Part shown: positions 1 to 5,783 of the stretch, one piece after another | Layout: every line of letters starts with the position of its first letter | How positions within the stretch are numbered: position 1 is the stretch's first letter | DNA from: an uncultured Clostridiaceae bacterium | Lineage (GTDB): Bacteria > Bacillota > Clostridia > Lachnospirales > Lachnospiraceae | Direction: 5' to 3' | Assembly: GCA_949948825.1 (NCBI GenBank) | Contig: CATLIJ010000162.1 | Coordinates: 1 to 6,020 of the forward strand | Length of the DNA stretch: 6,020 nt | Program-made: the position numbers and the translations under genes | The notes under the pieces: generated by a model | Database searches by the model: none | What the model saw: only the letters and a program-made list of their open reading frames with translations | Told to the model about the DNA's origin: nothing

Positions 1-745
1 AGAGGATATTTCCCCAGGAAGCCTCCGGCGGCTGTACGCCCATTCCCAGGAAGCTAAGAGCAGATTCCTGAATAATCGCCTGGGCAGTACGAAAGGTAAA
101 ATTAATCAATATGGGAGCAAATGCGTTTGGGATCACATATTTCACCAGAAGCGGAATATCCTTTGTCCCTACTGCCTTTGCTGATTCCACATACTCCTTT
201 TCTCTCACAGACAAGACATTTCCGTAAATCAGTTTTGCAAAATCCGTTCATCCCAAAACTCCAATGACCAGAGTGACCGTCCACACAGACGGACCAATGA
301 CAGAAACCAGCACCAACACCAAAATCATGGAGGGAAAGGACATGAAAATATCTGCTGCCCGCATGACAATGGTCTCCCATATTCCCTTGTAATAGCCTGC
401 AATCAGCCCTAAGGGAACGCCGATGCAAAGACTGATGACAGCGGACAAAAGTCCTACCAGAAGGGAAACCCGGCCGCCGAACACCAGCCTTGCAAACACA
501 TCCCGCCCGGTATCATCTGTTCCCAGGAAATGTCCGGGTCCTGGCTTGCTGCTGAAGGCAAGGATATCGGATGTATAAGGATCAAGCTTCAGAATCATGG
601 GCAGGAGCACGACCAGCAATACTTCCAGCACAATAATCGCCACCCCGATCATAGCCAGTCTGTGAGCCATGAATTTCTTTAACACATCCCGGTAATAAGA
701 GTCTTTTTTCATTGTGTTTGTGTCTATTGTATTTGTCTCTGACAT
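1..745 (-). pseudogene. dppC: DppC-type peptide ABC transporter permease, interrupted by an in-frame TGA, 3' end outside window
   Basis: Inner-membrane permease of a dipeptide/oligopeptide/nickel-type importer, which would pair with DppB and two ATPases. The first 165 codons are typical: a charged N-terminus, a first membrane segment near residues 31-52, the family motif GTDDTGRDVFARLVFGGR (75-92), then further membrane helices (about 95-117 and 138-162). Codon 166 is TGA (plus 248-250), where relatives have the Trp of a GW..yA+l motif. My translation past it stays open for 82 codons to the edge and reads as normal DppC: AKLIYGNVLSVREKEYVESA, the EAA loop that docks the ATPase (about 185-207), then the late motif PPEASWGNIL. 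The 165-residue product would lack the EAA loop and so should not work. The start is set by a strong AGGAGGTGA site five bases upstream. The gene lies 11 bases after dppB in one operon. A sequencing error or a recent nonsense mutation are both possible, since no other damage is visible. Confidence 0.9.
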
Positions 746-749
746 GTCC

Positions 750-759
750 TCACCTCCTA
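750..759 (-). promoter_or_regulatory. dppC ribosome binding site overlapping the dppB stop codon
   Basis: On the minus strand TAGGAGGTGA combines the dppB stop codon TAG (757-759) with a near-perfect Shine-Dalgarno sequence. It lies four to five bases before the dppC ATG (743-745). Such an overlap usually gives translational coupling, so ribosomes finishing dppB load straight onto dppC. It also fixes the first ATG as the start, rather than the in-frame Met 12 codons later. Confidence 0.8.
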
Positions 760-1710
760 ACGGCTTTCCCGAATCTTCGGATCAAGCAGGCTGTATGCAA
801 TATCGGTCAGCACATTTCCAATCAGCACAGCAGCCGCAATCACTACGGTAATCCCCATAATCATGGGATAATCTCTTGCATTGATGGACTGAACCATAAG
901 GCTTCCCAGTCCCGGCCAGCTGAACACCTGCTCTGCCACCACTGCCCCGCCGAACATAAAGGGAATCATGGTGCTTAAAACAGTCACAACCGGAATCAGG
1001 GCATTCCGAAGTCCATGGACAATGACGACCCGCGGCTCTGCAAGTCCTTTGGCTCTGGCTGTGCGGATGTAATCCTCATTAAATACCTCCATCATGCTTC
1101 CTCTGGTCTGCCGCAGAATACTGCCGATGTTAAATATGGTCAGCACCAGGCTTGGCAGTATAAGATGCCGGATGGCAGAGCCTGCAGTATGTACTCCTGC
1201 GTCGTACATTCCTCCCATGGGAAGCACCTTAAACCGGACCGCAAAGAGATAGATCATCACAAGCCCTGTAAAAAAGGTTGGGGTGGATGCTCCCACAAAC
1301 GCAAAGCCAGAGGAGGCGTAATCCCATGCCGAATACGGTTTGTAGGCTGACATAATGCCAAGAGGCACTGCAATCAGTATGGAAAGAACCGTAGACGTAA
1401 GGGTGAGAATCAGGGTGGGTCCCAGTTTTTCCAAAACCTGTCCCATTACCGGAAGGTTATTCCGGTAGGAGACCCCCAGATTTCCCTGAAGCATGGAAGC
1501 AAGCCACCGGAAATACTGGATAATGGCCGGATCGTCTAACCCCATCTGCGCTTTCAATGCCTCCATGTCCTCTTTTGTGGCCATGGGATCTGCCATGAGC
1601 ATCTCCAGAGGGCTTCCGGGAGCCATGGCCGAAATCAGATAAACCAGTATGGTAATTCCGAAAAATGTGGGAATCGCTACCAACAGACGTTTTACTGTGT
1701 ACTTCAACAT
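757..1710 (-). CDS. dppB: DppB-type peptide ABC transporter permease
   Basis: Inner-membrane permease subunit of a peptide/nickel-type ABC importer, normally partnered with DppC, a lipid-anchored binding protein and DppD/DppF ATPases (none in the window). It is 317 residues, close to the usual 305-340 of the family. The N-terminus MLKYTVKRLLVAIPTFFGIT with a first membrane helix (about 9-30) is standard. The periplasmic stretch includes GLDDP and GNLGVSYR. Further helices lie near 97-121, 137-158, 182-200, 238-258 and 283-306. The cytoplasmic EAA loop is YIRTARAKGL followed by the conserved LRNALIP (about 214-240). VFSWPGLG (262-269) and ARDYPMIMG (278-286) are family signatures. Start: ATG at 1708-1710 with GGAGGT about 11 bases upstream. 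It is the first gene of a leftward operon with dppC. Substrate cannot be told from the permease alone; the divergent pepT supports peptides, but nickel or glycosidic substrates are not excluded. Confidence 0.93.
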   Translation of the reverse strand: MLKYTVKRLLVAIPTFFGITILVYLISAMAPGSPLEMLMADPMATKEDMEALKAQMGLDDPAIIQYFRWLASMLQGNLGVSYRNNLPVMGQVLEKLGPTLILTLTSTVLSILIAVPLGIMSAYKPYSAWDYASSGFAFVGASTPTFFTGLVMIYLFAVRFKVLPMGGMYDAGVHTAGSAIRHLILPSLVLTIFNIGSILRQTRGSMMEVFNEDYIRTARAKGLAEPRVVIVHGLRNALIPVVTVLSTMIPFMFGGAVVAEQVFSWPGLGSLMVQSINARDYPMIMGITVVIAAAVLIGNVLTDIAYSLLDPKIRESR

Positions 1711-1743
1711 GTTGTTTATCGACCTCCGTATTCCTTTGATCCT

Positions 1744-1759
1744 GTTCTGATATCAGAAC
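1744..1759. repeat. Perfect 16-bp palindrome in the dppB leader, likely operator or hairpin
   Basis: GTTCTGATATCAGAAC is a perfect palindrome. Allowing one bulged C it extends to about 1740-1764 (TCCTG on the left, CAGGA on the right), so as RNA it could form a hairpin of about 12-13 pairs. It lies inside the predicted dppB leader, about 75 bases after the predicted transcript start and about 34 bases before the ATG. No T-run follows it on the minus strand, so it is not a simple terminator. Its core TGATATCA resembles the TGATATT boxes in the promoter just upstream, which favours a protein-binding site. The binding protein is unknown. Confidence 0.6.
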
Positions 1760-1842
1760 CAGGACTATCTTTGATATTCCGTTCAAAACCGCTTGCAATA
1801 CCAAACCATCTTTTATTAAGAATATCAGTTATTATATTACTA

Positions 1843-1870
1843 ATAATATCACAAATATCAAAAATGTCAA
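1843..1870 (-). promoter_or_regulatory. Predicted sigma-A promoter of dppBC with TGATATT boxes
   Basis: On the minus strand TTGACA (1870-1865) is followed after 16 bases by TATTAT (1848-1843): a perfect -35 and a 5/6 -10. Transcription would start near 1835, giving a leader of about 125 bases before dppB. Two copies of TGATATT sit between or touching these elements (1860-1854 and 1851-1845, nine bases apart). A third lies just after the start (1827-1821) and an inverted copy at 1772-1778. Boxes in this position normally mean a repressor blocks RNA polymerase. The promoter is read from sequence only. Confidence 0.65.
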
Positions 1871-1996
1871 TACTCTTTCTGTAATTCAATCCGTTTTTAT
1901 GAGAAATATACAAAAATTTAACATATTCTTGACAGAATCGCCAAAATAAATTGGGAATTGCTTTCCCACTCTCTTGTGAGCTCCCAAAAGAAATTG

Positions 1997-2025
1997 TTGA
2001 CGAACTCCGGAAAACATGCTTTAAT
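1997..2025 (+). promoter_or_regulatory. Predicted sigma-A promoter of pepT, with extended -10
   Basis: TTGACG (1997-2002), 17 bases, then TTTAAT (2020-2025) preceded by TGC, forming an extended -10 (TGn). Each hexamer differs from consensus at one position. The start would be near 2032, leaving a leader of about 145 bases. A 12-bp perfect palindrome GAAACCGGTTTC (2033-2044) lies exactly at this start and could be an operator. The inverted repeat TGGGAA/TTCCCA (1952-1968) lies upstream of the -35. Confidence 0.6.
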
Positions 2026-2112
2026 CCCATTAGAAACCGGTTTCAGGCAGAAGCTGTTTGGATCATTCACTTCCAGGGCTGTCTGGACGGCGCTGGCAAA
2101 TAGCAGCAGTTC

Positions 2113-2138
2113 GGAACCAATTTCATCACATTGGTTCC
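2113..2138 (+). repeat. Inverted repeat (stem-loop) in the pepT leader
   Basis: GGAACCAA (2113-2120) and TTGGTTCC (2131-2138) are exact inverse complements around a 10-base loop, extendable by one T-A pair. The hairpin ends 26 bases before the pepT ribosome site and leaves it exposed. No T-run follows, so it is not a terminator. It may stabilise the transcript or bind a protein; its role is unknown. Confidence 0.5.
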
Positions 2139-2175
2139 AAATTGTTACAAAAAATGTGCCAGGAAAGGAGAAAAC

Positions 2176-3393
2176 ATGAATGTTACGGAACGTTTCTTAA
2201 ATTACGTAAGCTTTGACACTCAGTCAGACAGCAGCAGCAGCCAGGTTCCCTCCACTCCGGGCCAGCTGACTCTGGCGGCCTGTCTTGCCAGGGAGCTGAA
2301 GGATATGGGAATTGAGGATGCATGTCAGGACCAATATGGCTGTGTCTACGGCCATATTCCCCCGTCCAGGGGATGTACCCGCCCAGGCCTTGCCCTGATT
2401 GCCCACATGGACACAGCCATGGACATGTCTGGCGCCAATGTTCATCCCCGGATTGTAAAGAATTATGACGGAGGTCCGATTGTCCTGAATCAGGAAAAGT
2501 CCATTGTCACCAGTCCAAAGGACTTTCCGTCCTTACAGGCTCATATTGGACAGGATTTAATTGTCACAGACGGCACTACCCTTTTGGGAGCAGATGACAA
2601 GGCCGGAGTTGCAGAGATCATGTCTCTGGCAGAATTTCTCATGTCCAACCCGGATTTTCCCCATCCGCCTGTGTGCATTCTCTTTACGCCGGACGAAGAA
2701 ATCGGACGGGGAAGCGACCATGTGGACCTGGAAAAACTGGGGGCTGCCTATGGATATACCATAGACGGGGGTATTTTAGGCGAGCTTTCCTATGAGAATT
2801 TCAATGCTGCCGCCGCCCAGGTCACATTCCACGGTGTCACGGCTCATCCAGGCTATGCCAGGGGCGTGTTAAAAAGCGCCATGCTGATTGCCATGGAATA
2901 TCAGTCTCTTCTTCCGGTTTACCAGTCTCCCGCCTGCACCCAGGACCGGGAGGGTTTCTTCCACTTAGACCACATGGAGGGTACTACTGAGACAGCAGTG
3001 TTAAAATATCTGATCCGTGACCATGACCATACTCTTTTTGCGGAGCGCAAACAGCTGATGGAGAATTGTGTCCAATTTCTCAACTGCAAATACGGTCCGG
3101 GAACCGCTGAGATTGCCATTACGGATAACTACCAAAATATGTATGAAAAGGTCAGGGAACATCCGGAACTGATTCAGTGGGCAGTCAAAGCCATGGAACT
3201 GACAGGCATTACTCCTGTCATCACTCCCATCCGGGGCGGAACGGACGGAGCACGCCTGTCCTTTGCCGGACTGCCCTGCCCCAACCTTTGCACCGGAGGA
3301 CAGAACGGTCATGGACGCCATGAATATGTCTCCTGCCAGTCCATGGAAAAGATCACTGAGCTTCTGAAAAATCTGGTAAAACTTTTTGCCTGA
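2176..3393 (+). CDS. pepT: Peptidase T (tripeptide aminopeptidase), M20 family zinc enzyme
   Basis: Cytosolic metallopeptidase that removes the N-terminal residue from tripeptides, completing breakdown of imported peptides. It is 405 residues, the normal PepT length. The opening ERFLNYVSFDTQSD and PSTPGQ are classic. Metal and catalytic residues are all visible: IAHMDT (H77, catalytic D79), LLGADDKAG (bridging D140), TPDEEIGRG (general base E174, ligand E175), YTIDGG (D197) and GGQNGHGRHE (H379). ENFNAAAA (207-214) and the lid-domain HPG (224-226) fit, as does PIRGGTDGARLSF (351-363), which carries the substrate-binding Arg of the family. The start is the ATG at 2176, five bases after AAGGAG (2165-2170); the in-frame upstream TTG at 2131 lies in the leader hairpin and has no ribosome site. 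It is divergent from dppB, fitting a peptide uptake and use unit, and convergent with the methyltransferase-like gene. I see no clear intrinsic terminator after it. Confidence 0.97.
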   Translation: MNVTERFLNYVSFDTQSDSSSSQVPSTPGQLTLAACLARELKDMGIEDACQDQYGCVYGHIPPSRGCTRPGLALIAHMDTAMDMSGANVHPRIVKNYDGGPIVLNQEKSIVTSPKDFPSLQAHIGQDLIVTDGTTLLGADDKAGVAEIMSLAEFLMSNPDFPHPPVCILFTPDEEIGRGSDHVDLEKLGAAYGYTIDGGILGELSYENFNAAAAQVTFHGVTAHPGYARGVLKSAMLIAMEYQSLLPVYQSPACTQDREGFFHLDHMEGTTETAVLKYLIRDHDHTLFAERKQLMENCVQFLNCKYGPGTAEIAITDNYQNMYEKVREHPELIQWAVKAMELTGITPVITPIRGGTDGARLSFAGLPCPNLCTGGQNGHGRHEYVSCQSMEKITELLKNLVKLFA

Positions 3394-3415
3394 AACGGAT
3401 AAGCTACTGTTGCGG

Positions 3416-3544
3416 TTACAGACAACATGGCGTGTCGTTTTCTGCTCTGTCGGTCTTCTCTTCAGCAGCTGCCCACTTTTCTCTGGCGGTCTTCTCTTCA
3501 GCAGCTGCCCACTTTTCTCCGGCGGGCTTCTCTTTAGCAGCTGC
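3416..3544 (-). other. Frame-offset 42-codon Ala/Glu/Lys-rich tail downstream of the URO-D-like gene
   Basis: Read on the minus strand from 3544, one base out of phase with the URO-D-like gene, there is an open frame of 42 codons ending in TAA (3416-3418). It is made of a 12-residue repeat, AAAEEKTAREKW with minor changes, then a non-repeated end containing DRAEND. It looks like a charged helical tail. Removing one base from the GGG run at 3545-3547 would join it in frame after residue Ala318 and give a 360-residue protein ending only 22 bases from the pepT stop. This may be a lost or strain-variable C-terminus, or a non-coding repeat that happens to be open. Confidence 0.35.
3437..3544. repeat. 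36-bp tandem repeat, two near-identical copies plus degenerate flanking copies
   Basis: Units of exactly 36 bp run on the minus strand as 3544-3509, 3508-3473 and a partial 3472-3437. The plus-strand landmark AGCAGCTGC recurs at 3464, 3500 and 3536. The first two units differ at only a few bases, and the third matches well for about its first 20 bases before degrading. Because 36 is a multiple of three, copy-number change would keep any reading frame. There are no spacers, so this is not a CRISPR array. The repeat covers the last codons and stop of the URO-D-like gene. Confidence 0.9.
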
Positions 3545-4499
3545 GGGCTGCCTCCACTGCCATCCGCACTCTTGTCCGGTCCTGGTCTGTTGTCAGGGTG
3601 CAGTCCGCTCCCAAAATCAGCCCTTTCCGGCCAAAGGTGTCCACCACCTTCTTTACTTCATTTTCAATCTGTTCCCTGCTTCCCTCCACCAATGCTCCAT
3701 GGTGGTTGGGAAGTCCGCCCATAATGGTCTTTCCTGCAAACAGTTCTTTTCCCTCTTCCAGAGAAAGCGGAGCTTCATACACTCCCCAGTTGATTACATC
3801 CGCATAAACATTGTAATCCCGGTAACGCTCCATATTCAGATGGTCCTTGCAAATGTGAAGGAAGCTGTATCCTCCTGCATCCCTGATGGCCTTCAAAACT
3901 CTTAAGTCAAAAGGTTTAATCCATCTTGCAAACTCTTCATCTGTAAAGAACTCATGCTCACCGCCCAAAGCCGCATAATATACGGAATCCAATCCTGCCT
4001 TTACATAAGCTTCCGCCAGCTCGCAAAGTACATCTGTGATCCGTTCCATGGCAGACAGCATCTTTTTCTCATCCCATCTTAAAAAATCCACCTGCATCTG
4101 TCTTGCCGCATAGTAATTCACACCAGCCTGTTCAATGGGATGAATCCCGGAGGCACAGATTCCGTGAAGAGTTCCCATGGTAAACACATCCTTGCCGCAG
4201 CCTTCCAGAATCTTTTTTGTCATCTCCATCTGACTTTTCATAAAATCATCTTCCATGGTCATAACAGGAATCAGGCGGTCATAATCATCCGGAGTATGAA
4301 TGGTTCCAAAAACTGGTATCAGATTTTCATTCATAATCTTACACACATCTGCATCCGTATCACGGAAAAATTTCAAATGAGCCTGGACGCCTGCCTCTCC
4401 TCTCTTCTCCCCGTCAGGAAAATGAAGGGAAAAACTGGAGGGAATCCCATCCAAATCCTTCTGCTCAATCGCTGCAATCACACGTTCTTTTTTTGTCAT
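3534..4499 (-). CDS. Uroporphyrinogen decarboxylase-fold protein, probable cobamide-type methyltransferase
   Basis: Member of the URO-D superfamily (PF01208-like), which holds true haem decarboxylases and MtaA/MtbA/CmuA-type methyltransferases moving methyl groups between a corrinoid protein and a thiol or folate. It is 321 residues, at the short end of the family. The start MTKKERVIAAIEQKDLDGIP is typical of the methyltransferase branch. FLHICKD (H215, C217) and GADC (C300) match the zinc-binding His-x-Cys...Cys pattern of MtaA/MtbA. YADVINWGV (232-240) and GGLPN (261-265) are family core motifs. It is probably not haem-pathway HemE, given the zinc-type ligands and the absence of haem neighbours. 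The start has AAGGAG eight bases upstream. No corrinoid protein or reactivase is in the window, so substrate and partner are unknown. The C-terminus ends inside a 36-bp repeat, where a one-base shift would add a 42-residue tail. Its promoter shares TGATAT boxes with dppB. Confidence 0.85.
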   Translation of the reverse strand: MTKKERVIAAIEQKDLDGIPSSFSLHFPDGEKRGEAGVQAHLKFFRDTDADVCKIMNENLIPVFGTIHTPDDYDRLIPVMTMEDDFMKSQMEMTKKILEGCGKDVFTMGTLHGICASGIHPIEQAGVNYYAARQMQVDFLRWDEKKMLSAMERITDVLCELAEAYVKAGLDSVYYAALGGEHEFFTDEEFARWIKPFDLRVLKAIRDAGGYSFLHICKDHLNMERYRDYNVYADVINWGVYEAPLSLEEGKELFAGKTIMGGLPNHHGALVEGSREQIENEVKKVVDTFGRKGLILGADCTLTTDQDRTRVRMAVEAARSC

Positions 4500-4549
4500 G
4501 GTTGATTCTCCTTTTTGCAGATTTTAATATTCTTTTTAATCATGTTTAA

Positions 4550-4578
4550 AATATATCATTAATAATATCAGAATGCAA
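4550..4578 (-). promoter_or_regulatory. Predicted sigma-A promoter of the URO-D-like gene with TGATAT boxes
   Basis: On the minus strand TTGCAT (4578-4573), 17 bases, then TATATT (4555-4550), each close to consensus, with a start near 4543 and a leader of about 44 bases. TGATATT (4570-4564) and TGATAT (4558-4553) occupy the spacer and touch the -10. This layout resembles the dppB promoter, except that the boxes are 12 rather than nine bases apart. Confidence 0.6.
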
Positions 4579-4908
4579 GGTCTTATATAACTTTCTCCTT
4601 TTTACACACAAATTCTATCCTTGTTTTGTATATATTTCACAAAAAAAGTTTTTCTGCAACAATCATTCCCCCAACCCAGCAAAATATCCTGTCCTGTCAA
4701 GGTACTTTCACATTATTTCTGAAGGTAATTTTTGTAAACTTTTCATTCGTATAAATCCTCCCATTTCCGCCAATCCTTACACTGTCAGGAAATCGAACAG
4801 AACCGTTCAGAACAACTTCTTCTTTTTGTCTGTGTCAAAGCAGAAGAATGGATATGAATTTGATGTGAAATCTGACCGGTTACATCTAAATTGCGGAGGT
4901 AGAAAACT
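4579..4908. other. AT-rich spacer between the divergent URO-D-like gene and sigG
   Basis: About 330 bases with no credible gene on either strand. It holds the region upstream of the minus-strand promoter and the whole leader/promoter region of sigG. A stem-loop can form at 4817-4848: TTCTTCT pairs with AGAAGAA, with an inner TTTG/CAAA stem. The sigG ribosome site GGAGGT (4895-4900) sits eight bases before its ATG. I could not place a convincing forespore promoter (sigma-F or sigma-G type): GTATA at 4749-4753 resembles a -35 but no matching -10 follows at the right distance. Confidence 0.6.
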
Positions 4909-5685
4909 ATGGCAGGATACAAGGTTGAAATCTGCGGCGTGAATACGGCGAAGCTGCCCTTGCTTAGCAATGAAGAGAAGGATGCGTTGTTCCGGCGGAT
5001 TCTCGACGGGGACCAGGAGGCGCGGGAACAGTACATTAAGGGAAATCTCCGTCTGGTCTTAAGCGTAATCCAGAGATTTTCCAATAGCAATGAAAATGTG
5101 GATGATTTGTTTCAAATTGGCTGTATTGGCCTGATTAAAGCCATTGATAATTTTGATATTACACAGAATGTCCGTTTTTCTACTTATGCCGTGCCGATGA
5201 TCATGGGAGAGGTGCGCCGTTACCTGCGGGACAACAATTCCATCCGGGTCAGCCGCTCTCTGCGGGATACTGCCTACAAGGCCATTTATGCCAAGGAAGG
5301 GTTAATGCGGAAAAATGCCAAAGAACCGACTCTGATGGAGATTGCCAGTGAAATCGGAATCAGCAAGGAAGAAATCACCTATGCCCTGGATGCAATTCAA
5401 AGCCCTGTAAGTCTTTATGAGCCCATCTACACAGACGGAGGCGACCCTCTGTATGTGATGGACCAGATCTCTGATAAAAAGAACCTGGAGGAAAACTGGG
5501 TGGAAGAAATCTCCCTTCGGGAAGCCATGGACCGGCTGCCAAAAAGGGAGAGGCATATTATTGACCTTCGTTTTTTTGAAGGAAAAACTCAGACCGAAGT
5601 AGCAGAAGAAATCCACATCAGTCAGGCTCAGGTCTCCCGTCTGGAAAAAAATGCCCTGAAAACCATGCGGAATTATTTAAATTGA
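4909..5685 (+). CDS. sigG: RNA polymerase sigma-G factor, late forespore sporulation
   Basis: Sigma-70 family factor that directs late gene expression in the forespore (spore protection and germination genes). It is 258 residues, matching Bacillus SigG (260). The N-terminal KVEICGV followed by KLPLLSNEE is the SigG signature that distinguishes it from SigF. Region 2 spans about 36-110: NLRLVLSVIQRF, the core-binding DDLFQIGCIGLIKAIDNFD (65-83), and FSTYAVPMIMGEVRRYLRDN (90-109), which melts and reads the -10. Region 3 covers about 112-190 (IRVSRSLRD, EPTLMEIASEIGIS, YTDGGDPLYVMDQISD). Region 4 carries the helix-turn-helix TQTEVAEEIHISQAQVSRLE (227-246), which reads the -35. The ATG has GGAGGT eight bases upstream. 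In many spore formers sigG follows spoIIGA-sigE; here the upstream neighbour is the divergent URO-D-like gene. Regulation by sigma-F then by itself is expected from the family but no promoter was confirmed. Confidence 0.97.
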   Translation: MAGYKVEICGVNTAKLPLLSNEEKDALFRRILDGDQEAREQYIKGNLRLVLSVIQRFSNSNENVDDLFQIGCIGLIKAIDNFDITQNVRFSTYAVPMIMGEVRRYLRDNNSIRVSRSLRDTAYKAIYAKEGLMRKNAKEPTLMEIASEIGISKEEITYALDAIQSPVSLYEPIYTDGGDPLYVMDQISDKKNLEENWVEEISLREAMDRLPKRERHIIDLRFFEGKTQTEVAEEIHISQAQVSRLEKNALKTMRNYLN

Positions 5686-5706
5686 TGGTATTTCAGTCAT
5701 CAAAAA

Positions 5707-5753
5707 AATCAGGCAGAAGACAGAGGAAACTATCTCCTGCCTTTTGCCTGATT
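5707..5753 (-). terminator. Intrinsic terminator of the right-edge minus-strand gene
   Basis: AATCAGGCA (5707-5715) pairs with TGCCTGATT (5745-5753); the stem extends inward four more pairs with one G-T. On the minus strand the hairpin is followed by a run of seven T (the A-run 5702-5708 on plus, partly in the stem), so it is a strong terminator for the gene ending at 5784. On the plus strand no T-run follows the hairpin, so it is at best a weak terminator for sigG, 21 bases after its stop. Confidence 0.85.
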
Positions 5754-5783
5754 CGCTTCTGTTGATTAGAACCATTCCAATGG

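Larger units (their letters stand above)
1918..2197 (-). other. Open reading stretch without a start codon; possible gene remnant in the pepT leader region
   Basis: The minus strand has a stop-free frame of about 93 codons from just inside pepT to a TAA at 1918-1920. There is no ATG and no ribosome site. Its translation looks protein-like, for example IGSELLLFASAVQTALEV and NNFFWELTREWESN. The same codon phase on the plus strand is also open for 56 codons (1933-2100, containing ELPKEIVDELRK) and likewise has no credible start. I recognise no family. It could be the remains of a gene lost when pepT and dppB came together, or chance. A well-formed pepT promoter lies inside it, so today the stretch probably acts as control region and leader. 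Confidence 0.2.

Noticed and set aside
248..250. TGA in dppC read as selenocysteine or as Trp in an alternative genetic code
   Set aside because: The position is Trp in the family, not a redox Cys. The other genes use TGG for Trp and have no internal TGA, and pepT and sigG end in TGA, so the standard code holds.
1929..1957. TTGACA on the plus strand as a second pepT promoter
   Set aside because: The hexamer is perfect but the sequence 16-18 bases later (TGGGAA region) is nothing like a -10; the 1997-2025 promoter is far better.
1716..2030. Minus-strand 104-codon ORF upstream of dppB
   Set aside because: No ribosome site before its ATG, and it runs through the AT-rich promoter and the leader palindrome.
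2032..2175. T-box or other riboswitch in the pepT leader
   Set aside because: No TGGNACC T-box motif, no specifier-loop architecture and no terminator hairpin with a T-run are present.
2131..2175. Upstream TTG as the pepT start
   Set aside because: It lies in the leader hairpin with no ribosome site and adds 15 residues not seen in PepT; the ATG at 2176 has AAGGAG at ideal spacing.
3394..3436. Shared terminator between the convergent pepT and URO-D-like genes
   Set aside because: No stable hairpin with a T-run on either strand was found in this short gap.
3437..3544. CRISPR array, because the period is 36 bp
   Set aside because: The copies are directly adjacent with no spacers, so it is a plain tandem repeat.
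3432..3905. Plus-strand ORFs across the 36-bp repeat
   Set aside because: They are antisense shadows of the repeat and of the URO-D-like gene, with no ribosome site; the repeat leaves frames open on both strands.
4749..4890. Sigma-F or sigma-G promoter for sigG (GTATA at 4749, GGTTACATCT at 4878)
   Set aside because: The partial matches are not at compatible spacing with each other or with other boxes, so none is credible from sequence alone.
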